Assembly (NCBI GenBank): GCA_020002185.1
Contig: JAHLWY010000277.1
Span: 86,974 to 150,973 of the forward strand
Length of the DNA: 64,000 nucleotides
Origin: Paraescarpia echinospica
Taxonomy: Eukaryota > Annelida > Polychaeta > Sabellida > Siboglinidae
Reading direction: 5' to 3'
Within the stretch, counting starts at the first letter, position 1. Every line of letters starts with the position of its first letter. The position numbers were made by a program, and so were the translations under genes. Positions 13,101 to 28,100 of this stretch are shown here, one piece after another. The notes below the pieces were generated by a model. It saw only the letters and a list, made by a program, of their open reading frames with translations, did no database searches and was not told the DNA's origin.

Positions 13101-16100
13101 GAGACAACTAGTGGAGAACATTTTGGAGATGCAAGGGAGAATGGCAGTGGGATTTGTGGACCTGGAGAAGTCCTATGACACAGTCCCAGGAGAGATGGTG
13201 TTGGCAACAATGAGATGGATGGGAGTGCCAGAAGCAGAAGCCAGGATGGTGGGAGAAATGTATGAAAGAACAACAGGAAGAGTTGTGGCTGGATCTGGCA
13301 TGTTGGAAGAGTTTCCAGTTAACATCGGATTGAGGCAAGGAAGTGCCCTAAGCCCATTACTATTTATCATGGTGGTGGAACTAATCAGCAAGAAGATGCA
13401 TGAAGGATGTTCTCAGAAACATGATGTATGTGGATGATTTGGCCAAGGTAGCAGAAAGCAAGCAAGAGCTACAAGACATGTTGGAAGCATGGGACAGGGT
13501 GTTCAAGAAACATGGACTGAGAATGAGCCTGGAGAAGACAGAAGTGATGTGGGTTGGACAACAGAGAGAGGAATTGGACATCAGATTGGATGGAAAGGAA
13601 ATTAAGCAAGTGGACGGCTTTGTGTACCTTGGAGGAATGCCGAAAGGGAAAGTCCTGAGAATGTGTGTTACACCGGCATGCCTATACGGTCTGGAGACAG
13701 TGGCGCTGACAGAACAACAACAACAGAAGCTGCAAGTTTGTGAAAACAACTGGGAGCGAAGAATAACAAGAACAAAGAGGGTAGACAGAAGAAGGACGAA
13801 TGACCTGAGAAAAGAGGTTGGAATGCAATGCAGTGTAACAGGAGAATTATTGAGAAGCCGGATGAGATGGGCAGGCCACTTGGCAAGGATGGATGCCGGA
13901 AAAATAGCGAAGAGAGCAGAGGCGGAACAACGTAAAGGACACAGGAAAAGAGGAAGGCTACAGCTGAGATGGGAGGACTGCATGAGGAGGGACACGAGAA
14001 GATCAGGGGAGGATGAAAGATGGGGAGAGGGAGCGATGGACTGAAAACTATGGAAGGAAAAGACACAGAGAGTGGTTCAGCTATATTGTACCTGACCCTC
14101 ACCTCTGTACAGCAGGGAACAAGGAGGAGAGCAACATTTTCACACTTAACAGAAATTATACGAAATTTTATTCGTTATATCTTTTTACAGGATATCCCCA
14201 TGGCATTGGGAATCTGAGTCTACCCATCAAGAAAGATACACATATCTTGCCATTGTGCTGTAGTTTCTATCTCCAACATGTCAAGCTATCATGTGACCAG
14301 TAAAAGCTGACTTTGGAAAAAATCATAAAGCATTTGTTGTTGACTTGCACACCCTTCAAAGCACAGAGCTGATGTTAAAATAACCCTAAATGAAAACTCT
14401 GCAAAATCACATGCTTTACAATATTTTGGTGATATAATGCCAAACGGAAGGTGAAAATGTGTCTTTATAAAGATGTTGTATTGTTGAAACGATGATGTAT
14501 TCATGTTTATTATGACATCCAAATGGAACGTTATAAAACATTTAAATTGTTGTCACAAATATTGTCCAATGATATTGACATTGTATGCCTGTCTTATAGT
14601 GGTTTCTGGATATCCTTTAAAAGATATAGCGAATGACGTTTGGTATAATTTGTGTTAAGTGTGAAAACGTGTCATGTAGAAAACATGCTATTATTTGGAG
14701 TTGAGTATTACTCATGAAAGCGAGAGTAAACCCATTCGGTTGTATGGTTTTCTAAAGGTAATAGTGTTAGTAGCAGTCAGATAGCATTACAAACTTTCAT
14801 TTTATATATTTTCACAACAAAACAATGTTTTGTTACCAACGGGGCGAGTATTGTAATAAACATCATCAAAAAGTTTTTAAATAAGTATGATTTTTGGCAG
14901 ATGCCACAGAAAAGTGGTTGAAGTGGTGTTCACAATATGTTAGGCCTGTGAACTACACCATGTTGCCTATCAGAAAACAAAAGAAATGTTAGAGTTAAAC
15001 AACAATTTTAGTCCTTTGGGCCGAAGGTCCAATGGACTTATGCCATCACTCTGCATCCTCCGTCTGCCATCCGCCACTAACTGCCATATCTCTGACACCG
15101 TCAGCAACTTTTTTTCTAATTTTGCATAGACATCTTAGGGTACTGCTACTATGCACGAGAAATCTGTATTTGATTGAATCATTCTAAGGGCCCCACAGGG
15201 CCCCCTAAAGTCATACATTTTCACATTTTGCCTATTTTTTTCAAAAACTCTTCAAAACTTGTTCTCTGATTTTGTATATACTTTTCATGTGGTAGTGTTA
15301 CTATACACAACAACTCTGTATTTGATTTAATCATTCTCAGGGCGCCCCAAAATGAAACATTTTCCTGCTATTTCCCTACTGCTGTAAGCCTCCTGCAACC
15401 ACTGATCTCTATTTATAACTGGATAGTGGACTTCGTCCTGATCGCTGGAGTGGCTGAGTGGAACGGCCAGCTGTAAACCTGTGTATTGGACTAGCCTTGG
15501 CTCATTGTCTGCCATTGTTCCAGTGTCAAACAGAATGCCTCCTTGTGGGCTGTAACTATGATGCGTAATGGGAATCCTACTACACTGGCAGAACCTGAGA
15601 AACTTTAAAACAGCAATAGACATAATTATCAATGCAATATTATTATTATTTTATTTTTATTACTAGCATTTCTATAGCGCCATATCTCCGGGACCAGCCC
15701 GTTCATAGGCGCGTACACACATTGTAAGACGTACATGGAAACAAATGTAAAAATATATATGTATAAAGATGCCGGTAAATGTAATAATTATTAAGATTTA
15801 CAAGATTGTATATATATAATGTGACTAAAATACATGACATATTTGCACAAATATTAAGATAATTAATTAAAAGAATATATATTATGATATATAAAATTAT
15901 ATTAAAAGATAAATAATAATAAATTAATTAAAATACATTATATAATATAAATAAATTAAATGATTAAATACATGTTCATAAAAAGTGTCCTACAGCACAG
16001 TTCCTCAGTCGATGTACGCCTGCTTAAATAGATACGTTTTAAGGCAAGTTTTGAATTTATCCAAAGTCTTTATTTGACGAACGTTTATTGGTAGAGCGTT

Positions 16101-19100
16101 CCAGAGCGTAACAATATGATCTAGGATTAAAATAAAATAACTTAGGTATAAAATAATATATAAAATAAAATAACTGACGTATACTTGAAAAGATTAAAGC
16201 TTATTTAGCCAAAATTATAACGAATATTATTAAAATGTTTTACTATACATGTTGCAGCTATTACTTCACTCCAATTCAGTCAGTATTATGTCATTAATTG
16301 CTACTGTTTTTAAGTCAAAATGCATGCTATGTACTTTATGAACAAATGAAGTTTTATCATAATTCATCTCTTTCTTCTTTCCATTATGGGGGGGGGGTGG
16401 TAGGGGCAAAATGAGAACAGAACATTCTTAATCAACCTTTAACTGTGCTACATGCGAGATTGCAGCTCACCAACTCTCCTGCAAGGTTTCTACAACCACT
16501 GGAAATCTGCCTAAATAGCAGAGTATCGGGATAAAATTCTACAGTATTTTTAACTCAACATTAACTAATATATACAATATTCATGAAACAGTTTACTCAG
16601 ATATTTTATTTCCAGGTGTATCTTCACTGGCATGCATATAGTCTCCACTAAACATGTCAATATTTTACTTCCATCATAACCCTTAAAGGGAATAAAAACA
16701 CCTATTTCTTGAATTCATGTTATATTACATCCTGCGATGTGTATCCATGTCCATCAAGCCAAAAAATAAATGAATTAGAAATTCCACATTCCTTCGATGT
16801 CGCTAGCTCAGTTGGTAAACGCGTTAGTTTCTTGTAATTTATTTTACAATCGGGCGATGCCGGTTCAATCCTGACACCAAACCACTGATTTTCTTGACAC
16901 TGTTTTGTTTACGTTTTCACGAAATAATATAAACCAAATCATTTTTATACTATGATGCACTGTTTGTGAATATTTTATATATTTTTGTAGTAATTATTTA
17001 TTCGCCACAAAAATGAAAATATGGTAATTATATATAATGATGTTTCTAAATTTGATTTATCCATACAAATATAATGTAATGGATATATAATTTATTAATT
17101 GTATATATATTGTACGGTGATATATTGTAATTACATATATGTGAAAACAAATTGTGACATTTCCGTATTTTTTCTTAACACAGTTTTTGTATGTATTTTC
17201 TTAATTGAAAATAAGTGCATATTTACATGAAGGACATTTATACATTTCAGATCCACCAAGTACAGCCGTGACTCACACAAGTAACTGGAAACCAAAAGAA
17301 GGACTCTCTGTGACACTGACCTGTGACGTTACAGATGGCAATCCCAGAGAAGACATCAAATCTGTGATATGGAGGAAAGGAAACAATCCTCCATATTTCT
17401 CTTCTTCTGGTCGTTACCAACTCAGTAACAAAGACTTGACCTTGACCATAAGTTCACTAAACCACACTCTGGACAACGGTCACTACTCTTGTGCTGCATC
17501 AAATGCTGCTGGGATGGGAAACTTCAGTGAATCGGTACAACTGCTTGTGAACTGTAAGTTCTTCCAATGATGCATTGCTTGTATTCTTCTAACACTGTTT
17601 AACTTTGTATTGTTAGCATGAAGCCCTAGCCCAATACATACAATTACAATACAATACAGATTTTAATTCCACAACAACATTATAATACATAAATAAATGC
17701 TTTTTATTGTAGTCGCAATTAATGTGGAATAGGAGAAAGCAGAAGTTTAATATTACAAAGTACTTTCCCCTTTCAAGACTGTAGTTAATTGGCTAGCTGT
17801 ATAATATGGGATATAGTTTCAACACAACTACCCAGGTATGATCGATTTTAATGTAATATTTGATCCAGAGTATAGTGTGTCTAATGCTCTCACGGAGAGG
17901 CCATGTAACTTATAAGCTACAGTGTACCGTGTTGCTAAATTGTTAAAAAGCATGCAGTAAGTTGTGCAAAAAATGTACTGATAAAAGTATTATTATTGTG
18001 CAAAAAGTATTTGAGATAATGTGTGCTTCCCCCAAAAAAACTTCTTTTAAGACTGATTTTCATGTTCATCAAATAATTATATTCACAGATCTTGAATTTG
18101 GCAGTGTTCACATAGCCAACTACTTAAATAACTTGGAGGTTAAACAATGGTCCAGTGCCGAATTGGCTGTGGATTAAAATGGTGCAGCCCTAAAATATAT
18201 AAAACTCAAGGCCGTATATGGCTATGTCTTCAAGTTTTTTCTCCAAATTTGAGGCCTTTATTTAAATTGATATTATTTTCATGACAAGCTGTTCCTTCTT
18301 TTCCTAATGCATACAAAGGTCATATGGCGTAATGCCATATTGGAGTTGTGATGATGAGAAACTTAAAAAAACAGTTTTAACATATGTGTGTATGTATCGG
18401 ACACAAGTGCAGTTCTTGGTGATAGATATTTATGTAGCGTTGAGCCGTGAATATAAATGGTGATTGTGTGTTGGTACGATAAGTTTAGTTACATTTCACA
18501 GCTCAGTGTAGTCTGCATTTGGCATGGCCAGCAATGTCTCGTTACTTCATGAGCTGTGTTAGACATGCCTCTTTAATAAGGCTCATCAGGGAAACTACTA
18601 CTGCAATAAACCATAGTTGTACACATGTTGTAGATAAGCCGATCGTGTCTGTGGGAACTCCAGACCCAGTGGTAGAAGGCCATCCAGTTACCATTACATG
18701 TCAGTCACAAGCTAGACCAGCGGTTAACAAAGTCACATGGACGAAAGGTCAAGAGGTCATCAAAGTGACCACTGACAACAGATACACTGGAGGGACTGTC
18801 CAGAATCCTTCACTGATTATTAAGAACACAACAAGGACAGTTGCAGGAAAGTACACGTGTCAACTTGTCAATGACGTTGGTGAAGACGCCAAAACAATGA
18901 CACTTCAAATCTATTGTAAGTACAGTGAGGATATTGTGAGGCAGATTTATGGTTTGGTGTCTGTGTCATAGTAAGCATTTGAACTGTTTTGTCAAAATAT
19001 CTTACATTGCAGTCAGGTGTGAAATGAAACAAATCAAATTTAAATAATGACATCATGAAGTCCTTTGTAGTACAGAGCTACCGTATGGACCAGTAGACTG

Positions 19101-22100
19101 ATTCATATGTATGTTCTTTAATATGGATTATTGATTTTTAGATTGATGAACCCTCTTGATTTGATGCGCCTCTGAGCTAGGTTTCTAAGGATTTAGGCAA
19201 AAAAAGAAGTTACCTTATAATTATTATTATAATTGACTGCTGCAATAATTCATGTCATACCTGTCTTCGTAAATGAAAATGTGTACAAATTTCATGGGCA
19301 GTTACCATACCCTCTACTGTGACAGGATACGGATGTGGTATTCTTCACCTCACCTCCCTCCCTCAGAAATCAAGTACTAGCAGTACTATTACAATATACT
19401 ATGAAAGTATAGTGGCCCAATGCAGAATATGCAAGGAGTACCGAAAGTGCCTTAGTATGACTTACTGTCTAACTTTCTAACAAACTGATGGACAAATACA
19501 TGGATAAACAAATGAACAATGGGTAGTTGGACGGGAAGATTTGACAAAAGAGAACAATGCAACAATTTAATAAGAGGTGCAAATAAATTAATAATTATGC
19601 ATATAGTCTATGTTATTCATACATACTCTTTCATGCTTCAAACAGACCAGAAAATATAATTAAATTTACCCATACTAAATACTAATGCCAGTCTTTTGAA
19701 CATTTGTGGCAGAGTTCATGCATATTTGATCATCAAAATTATATTATGTTTTTTAAAGTACCTTGGATGAAAGAAATTATCACATACCTTTAATTTGTAG
19801 TCTAATGCAAGGCTACAAATGTGCTATTCTGTATGGATGAGAAATGGCGTATATACCGGTAATAACAATTTAAAACTCCCTTTGGTTGCATATGTTTTAA
19901 GGCATTGGCTGTTTTCTGTGTCCCAGACTTGGCTACTTCTCAAGTGAATCAATCGAGTTCAGGGAATCCCATTCAAGAAAACTCTGTGACATTGATCTGT
20001 GTCATCAAAGATGGCCGACCTAAGGATGTCATCAAGAAGGTGATGTGGAAGAAAGAAGGACAAGAAGTGACATCTTCTGGTCGAATCAACCCCAGTGACC
20101 GAGACTTGACCATCAGTTCACTTGACCATTCTAAGGACGATGGAAGCTACACTTGTGCTGCGGAGAATGCTGCTGGAATGGGGCGATTTGGCGACTTATT
20201 TCAGCTTCGGGTTTTCTGTGAGTACAGGTTATATCTGGATAGATTTAAGTTAGTATCCCTTCAATAGAACTGAACTGAACTTTGGTGGTGCTACTACCTG
20301 GGTGCAAACTCATGAACATTAGGAATATGTAAACATGAATTGTCTATTGTCTGACATGCACAATATTCCAAATCACACATACACACTCACACACGCAGTG
20401 GAGCAGTGGCTAGAGCTTCGATCTCTAAATCGAGAGAACCCGGGTTCGAATCCTGTGTGCCGGTGTCGAAGCTTAGGCTAGTTCGTTCACTCGACATTGC
20501 TCCAGTTTACTCAGCTATATAAATAAGTATTTGGTTATAGACAGTGGTGGATATTTGTGTACGAATAGTCTTCGCAAATTAATTGCAGCGTGGCTGGATG
20601 CTTCCCAGAGAAGTTGAGATGGTGTTCAATTGAACAGGTCGGCCAGGGAGTAAAGTGAAAAAAGTGCACTGAGCAGTCCTAAGAACTGGATACTGCGCTG
20701 TATAAGAACTTTTTTACCATCCATGCATGCACACTTATGCATATACACTCTTGTTGCCAAATGTGTGTTGCAAACTATACTGTGTGTGCAAACCTTTGGT
20801 AAACTCAAAAATATATATCCCAACCAGATGTGCTGTTGTCTTGTCATTGCTATTTTATTACATTTCATAACTGGAGATGACCCATTGCCATTGTCTGAAG
20901 CTGTATGGGCGTTATATGTGCAAACTCTGTGATTTGTCGCTGTAGATCGGGTGACCAAAGCTATTCTTCTGTGAATGACAGGTACAGTCCGGTTTTTTCC
21001 ACGGGGTTACAGAAAATATTCCTTTACTTTGTGTGACCATTTGACAAGGTTGACCAACATAGGATTAACTTATGCACTGTCTTTATTAATTACAAACCTT
21101 TTGCAGTAATATTATGCTGTTGTTGGGACATTCACTTACTTATGTTGGCGACATAACCATGAAGATTTGGTCACTTCCTTCCAATGGTTGTGAATGACAT
21201 GTTCAGTTGTGTTTGTATTCTCTGAAAGCATCCTGAATGATACATTCCAGGGTAAGTTTTCAAGGCAATTACTGAAATAACACATACGTTATAATCAACA
21301 TAAATATACTCATGTAAATAGCAGTATATATGGCTAGTAATTTTACGACTAAGGCCAATTTGACTTTCCAGGACGTGACAGTTTTATGGGTGACCAAAAG
21401 CTATTGGCATTAGCTATTTTCTCGTTGTAGATCTGCCCACTACTGAAGTGACACAGAAGAGTTCAGGCGAACCCTTTGAAGGGGAAGGACACTCTGTGAC
21501 ATTGACCTGTGTCATCAAAGATGGCCGACCTAAGGATGACATCATGAAGGTGAAATGGGAGAAAGGAGGACAAGAAGTGACATCTTCTGGTCGAATCAAC
21601 TTCCGTGGCCGAGACTTGACCATTAGTTCACTTGACCATTCTAAGGACGATGGAAGCTACACTTGTGCTGCGGAGAATGCTGCTGGAATGGGGGGATTTG
21701 GCGATTCATTTCAGCTCGATGTATACTGTAAGTACAAATTGTTTACATTACGTTTCTAACTAGACATTTTTACCCACATATTTTTCAACCTCTGCTAAAT
21801 CAGTGATTTGATCTAAAATTAATCCTGACTTCTCGATACGCTGATTAACATGAAGATTTTAATCTGTATATTATTTTTTATTAAGTTTTTTATTGTTCAG
21901 GACTTATTGCTGGGAACGTTATCCGTTCGTCCCACTCTCTGATAGATATCGCCATGTTGGTATTAATTGTCTGTGATCACCCTAAATCAGCTAAATCAGT
22001 GACTTGATCTAAAATTAATCCCGACTTCTCGATATGCTGATAGACATGAAGATTTTAATCATCGCTGGTCAAACAGGCAATGTTAGGGACGTCTTGAGGT

Positions 22101-25100
22101 GTGCTTTGTAGTCGGTTGGTTGCTGGAATCATGGAACACGATTCCACGAACATTGAATGGGACAAATTACAACAGATTCAATGAAAGCGACTTTACTTCT
22201 ATTTGTTCAAACACCATGTCGTCAACTACAACACCTGGATAGCATGGCTTAAGCACCATGTCATCAGCTACCAGCCCTGGATAGCATGGTTTAAACGCCA
22301 TGCAGTCAACTACCTCACCTGAATAGCATGGTATAAACACCATGTAGTCAACTATCACCCCTGGATAACATGGATAGTATGGTTTAGAGCGATTCCACCG
22401 TTACATGTGTGACATTCAGACAACATTTTTAATCGTTGAACTTCTACACATCTATGCTAATGTATTGCAAACTGTTTTAAATGTCAACATAGCATTGTTC
22501 TATGTGTTGTTTAACAGTTAGTGTATGCAAAATTAAATTTTCATCATTAATTATCAAAAATATGTTATTTTAGGTGTGTTACTTACAAAAATCTAAATTT
22601 AGACGGGTGCATCAGTTATTGCCAAAAGTCTGTGAAGTTAAGGAAGTATGTTACTTAGTTTCTTAATCATAAATAAGTACATATCTGTAGGTATACAGTG
22701 TACCTGCATAACACTGTGATTGGTTAATAATATGTGTGACATGTTTTGTTACGTGTGTGACGCTGGTGAATTTGACCTAGTAATTTTCTTAAATTTACCT
22801 AGTCATTGACAGTTTACATAACAATATGAGATATATATAATGCATTACTTGAATAGAAATATTGACTTATTTTAGGATGAATCCAAGCAAATTAGACATT
22901 AAAAAGAGGGAATTGGTGGAGCATAGTACTGTCAACTATTATTGACCATTGTAAGACATTACCAATTCAACTACAGTTATTAAAAGTCTGTAAAAATATA
23001 TTTTGTTATAATATACGTAGGTAATAGACTCACACACGTAACATAGCATTACGTATGTGACACACTTATATTTAAAATTTTACATAGTTAAATATTTGTT
23101 CATGTCTTATATTTTTGTATTATAGAAGTATTCATATGTTAATTTATAAACCAATTGGAAATGAAAAATGAAAATTATTTTGGGACACAAATTAAATTTT
23201 TTGAAATTGCGTTACGTATGTGACATGAAGAGTTCCATTTTTAAATTATATATAACTTTTAACAGCAATATTCAGGGATGAGAAATTTCCGGTTTTTGCC
23301 GGAATTCCAGTTTTTATACTGCTCCAAAGATCACTTTTGTGAATCGTGTAAATCCGGGGAGAAAAAAATGAATGTTAGGGGGGTTAGGGCATATAAAATC
23401 CTGGACAATTCACCTACGATCTATCTGCGGATTGAGTTAACCATCTATCCACCGGGTGTCGCCACGTGTTAATGACGCTGCCTGGCGATTAGAGACAGAA
23501 CCGACCCAACCGAGCCCGTGAATCTGCGAAGTGAAACCCTTAGTTTGTCGGCTGTTCACTTCAGCGCTTTCGAAGTGGGGGTAAGACCACATTAAGGATT
23601 CGTCCGCCATTACCCACCGAAAGAGTGCCCTTGAAAATACAGTTTTGGTGTCATGTGTGAATTTTTTTTGAGCACTTTGGCATGGCACATGTCAGTCCAG
23701 TGAATACTGAATGTACTACTGCATTAGATCTTTCACAAGGTAGCAATAAACATACGCTAGTCGTTCGCGTATTCGCACAGTGGCTATTTTACAGAACGCA
23801 CCAATATTTCAAAATCCGTCACCAGATTGGGACGAAATTGAGAGGTGTCAGGTTTGAGTGGATTTTTTTGAAAACTGATGTATGAGAATTTTACGAGTTT
23901 TCCACAGCACTTGTGTCAATGGAGGTTAAATATGCTGTGAAAGTATCAAGAAAATTGTTCATCAAATTTAGCAGGAAATGAAGGAAACGTTATAATGGCC
24001 GCCTATGTAAAATTTAAATGTGGTCTTACCCCAATTTAAATTAGAAATACGCCCGTTTTATCAAAAAAACTGTCAAAATGTGATTTGAGCAACGGGTGAT
24101 GGTTTTTCAGCTGTATTTGGAAGCTGGTGTAGACCAGAATATCGTGCAGCTATTGCATACTGTTAGTATTATATCTAAAAGAAGTTTTAAAGGTAATTAA
24201 TAAGCCAGTTATTAGGTGATATGCATGGAAAATAAAGTGATAATTTTGGTGGTGTGAAAGTTAAAAAGTACATTCCAAGCATGTTCTATGATACTGAGTA
24301 CCACGAAAGCTTGTGTAAAAAGGGTATATGTGTCAGGGTGTGGAGTTTCTTTTAAATCTACATCATGTGCAACAATATTGACATATTTCCAGTAGGATGA
24401 ATTTCGCCTTAGTTATATCATTTATATTTTTGTAAGCGACATCTATAAATGCATGTTTCTTAACCCCAATACTAACGTGGGTGTTTCTGCTGTTCCAACT
24501 TGTCCTTCCTAATTATATGGGACTTATATATATCATACTTGGATCGCACAATAAGCAATAATGGGCAAGCAGGCAACATTTTGATTCCACCCCCCCCCCC
24601 AACGCGGCCCTAATTTTAGTTAAATGTTGGCCACCATAGGAAGCAAGTTGTCCACACACTTCTAGTAATCAGGCATCTAGCACCTATTTTTATAGCAACC
24701 CCCATACACTAACTGAGACAACAAGAACAATTGAGAATCTTCATAAATATACCCCGCATGTAACAGAGAATATCATAACAGTGTGTGACTCTCCAGATAT
24801 GCAGCGACCGCAATGATCCGAATTAGTTCATTTTTAGCCATAAAAATTAAAACTGGTCACCTAAGAGAAGTGTCATATGTTTAAAATGTGTGCATGGACT
24901 GGCATACTATCATTGTCAACGATCATGTACTTTTTAGCTGTAATATAACCGAATCATACCGAAGTTTGCAAAAGGCAAGGCAGCTTAAACTAACTGTAGG
25001 CTGATGTCAACTACTCTGACAAGAAGCTGTTTTTATCACTGGTATTTTGTACGTTATATCCGTATATTTAACATCACAAATGTGTGTTAGTACCCTTGTA

Positions 25101-28100
25101 AGAAGTTGGCGATGTTTGAATAAAACATGATTAGGACAATGGACTCGTTGACGTACTTGGAGAGATACTGGGTGCCACAACTGTCAGCAACCTTTATCAC
25201 GTGTCTTGGATGTCGTTGTCAAACGTTTGTTTCTTTCTGAAATTAACTATTTTGCCAGTAGTATCTCTTGTTTCCAATAATGTATGTATATCAGCGAAAT
25301 ATATAGTGGCCAAGTAATTGACGTGTGGCGATGTTTGGACACTCTGTATCAAGCAGAGATCTGCGCCTGTGTAAAAGTATGGTTAAGGGGGGTTAGGATG
25401 ACAATTTGTGTGACGCAAGATATACGTTCCACTGGACACCCCATTTTTGGTTTCATAATGTATTATTTATATACCTCAATTTACACCCAGCGTTTTAGCC
25501 CGTTATCTACAATACAATTGTAGTTACCATCAAAAGACGCCTCTGTGCCTTTCAATATTGTGAATATCGTTGAAATGCCTGGCTTGTGCTTTTGACACCT
25601 ACTGGTGTCGCACACGAGTGACATATAGTTCATGATTGCATTATATTATTTAGCATAGTTTGTGGGCATTACGTTATACAAAAATTCGTGAAGATTTGCA
25701 ACGTGTATGTCCAATAAAATGCTACTTAAAATAATGATTTTGTGTATTTTTTGCAAAAAATACAACATTTTATGAAAAATTACCAAAAAATATGTTTCTT
25801 TAATATTCTATATATTTTATTCCCATATCGGTAAGATACTGTGTTGGCCTGTATGCTGTGCTCAATACTATTCATATCAGGCAAACGTCGTATGTAATAT
25901 AAAGTACTGAATAAGCATGTTTAAACCAACTCAAGGCGCTGTTTAGCTTGGAGGTGTGCACAGTTTGATGACGCATATTTTAATTGTTATTGAGACAGTG
26001 TAAATTTCCCTTTGTGGTTAATCTAGTTACATGTATAGCTTGATATAAATCTAACTTTCGTGAAGATTTGCAAGATTCAGGAGATCCACATTAAGGATTC
26101 GTCCGCCATTACCCACCGAAAGAGTGCCCTTGAAAATACCTTTTTGGTGTCGTGTGAATTTTTTTCGAGCACTTGAGCACATGGCACACGTCAGTCCAGT
26201 GAATATTGAATGTACTACTGCATTAGTTCTTTCACGAGGTAGCAATAAACATACGCTAGTCGCTCGCGTATTCGCACAGTGGCTATTTTACAGAACGCAC
26301 CAATATTTCAAAATCCGTCACCAGATTGGGACGAAATTGAGGGGTGTCAGGTTTGAGTGGATTTTTCTGAAAACTGAGGTATGAGAATTTTACGAGTTTT
26401 CCACAGCACTTGTGTCAATGGAGGTTAAATATGCTGTGAAAGTATCAAGAAAATTGTTCGTCAAATTTAGCAGGAAATGAAGGAAACGTTATAATGGCCG
26501 CCTATGTAAAATTTAAATGTGGTCTTACCCCAGTGCACGCACAAAGCAGTGGACCAATAGGAAACGACGATGTATTTTGTGGAGATGTTGATCATTTTCT
26601 AACACAATGGCTAATCGACGATTTGTTGTACAGCAAGACAAATGTTGCGTGAAGGACATTGACAAAAGTGTCAAGAATAAGTGGAATTGGGCGTGGCTGG
26701 GGAGATCGGCTGGAGACACTATGTTGGATATATTCATCAGTAAATTATCAGCACCAGGGAATGCCTACTGTTTGTGGTGCGAGGCCGATGCCAACTATGC
26801 AGATTGGATCCTACAGGCTACAGTCAGAGGGGAACCGAAGGCATTGAAGTACACACGCTGGCACTGCCCACACTGGTCACCAATGTTCTATTAGAACCTG
26901 AACAGAGGGCGTATCACATGGAAGTTCGCCGATTCCATGTAGACAACACACTTCCACAAGCACTCACAAGTTCCAGATTGGACTCGTGGTGGGCTACCAT
27001 ATTCTCTACTGGCAAGTTCCCAGCCTTGTCAAAGCTGGTGGCTGCAATGATGAGCCGCTTTCATGGTCCTCAAGTGGAAGGGAGTTTTAGTTACATGTCT
27101 AGCATCATGAATACTGCCACTGCCAGAAAGAATGTTAGTACATTCAACACTATCCAAACAGTGACGTACTCACTCATGGCATGTTATACAGGACTTCCAC
27201 AAACAGGACTGGTTGCCTCGTTCACAACACGAGGTGTGCATACAAAATGTACTCCATCCATCTTGCCGAGGAAGGAAAGATGAAGGAGGAGAAGAAAACT
27301 GAGCTGAACATGTCAAAGACGAAGGCAGCCACCAAGTACAAAGCTAAGGAAGCAGTTGAGCTGGCAACGAAGAAAGCTAGAATGGCCCATCAGCGGGCTG
27401 TTTTGACAAAGCTGGCCAAGGAGAAAGCTGCCCGTCAGCCAACTGAGGTTCAGCCCAGAAAATATCATTAACAAGTGAGTTAGTACTATGACATGTGTGC
27501 GTGAGTCCGTGTGCTTTTTTTGCTGTTGGAAATGTTAAGATTTAATATTGCTCAAAATACACCATATGTCGTCTACAATTAAAACATCTGAGGAGTCCCC
27601 CCCTTCCCCCGATTAGATGAGACAGTCCTCTCGGGCTGAAATGTGGACCACAGCAAAATTTCCGGTTTTTTCTCTGAATGTCACTCTCATCCCTGAATAT
27701 TGTTGTGTTCTAAATTGCATTTCATTGCACCTTTAGTGATATTTAGTACCCTGGATAGCCTGGATTAATCACCATGCAGTCAACTACCACCCCTGAATAG
27801 CATGGTTTAAACACCATGTAGTCAACTACCAGCCCTGGATAGCATGGTTTAAATTCCATGCAGTCAACTACCACCCCTGAATAGCATGGTTTTAACTCCA
27901 TGTAGTCAACTACCACCCCTGGATAGCATGGTTTAAACACCATGTAGCCAACTACCACACCTAAACAGCATGGTTTAAACACCATGTAGCCAACTACCAC
28001 ACCTAAACAGCATGGTTTAAACACCTTGCAGTCAACTATCAGCCCTGGATACCATGGTTTAATCACCATGCATTCAACTACCACCCCTGATTAGCATGGT

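Larger units (their letters stand above)
23273..27695. mobile_element. hAT-type transposon, about 4.4 kb, with nested insertions
   Basis: The left end reads CAGGGATGAGA (from 23273) and the right end TCTCATCCCTG (to 27695), a perfect inverted terminal repeat of the CAGxG type seen in hAT elements. AATATT flanks both ends. Because AATATT is a palindrome, the target duplication cannot be told from extended terminal repeats. The right part contains hAT transposase relics (26607-27471). Two direct copies of a smaller TIR element (23578-24032 and 26086-26531) lie inside. The element sits in the intron between Ig exons 6 and 7. Confidence 0.7.

Noticed and set aside
13381..14102. Long minus-strand frames over the reverse transcriptase
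   Set aside because: Antisense shadows of the + strand reverse transcriptase, which has the recognisable motifs.
16798..16879. Functional tRNA gene
   Set aside because: A and B boxes are visible, but the anticodon arm is too long and the acceptor stem does not pair well.
27743..28084. Minus-strand frame of 113 codons with a 14-residue repeat
   Set aside because: Produced by the 42-bp minisatellite, whose unit length is a multiple of three.
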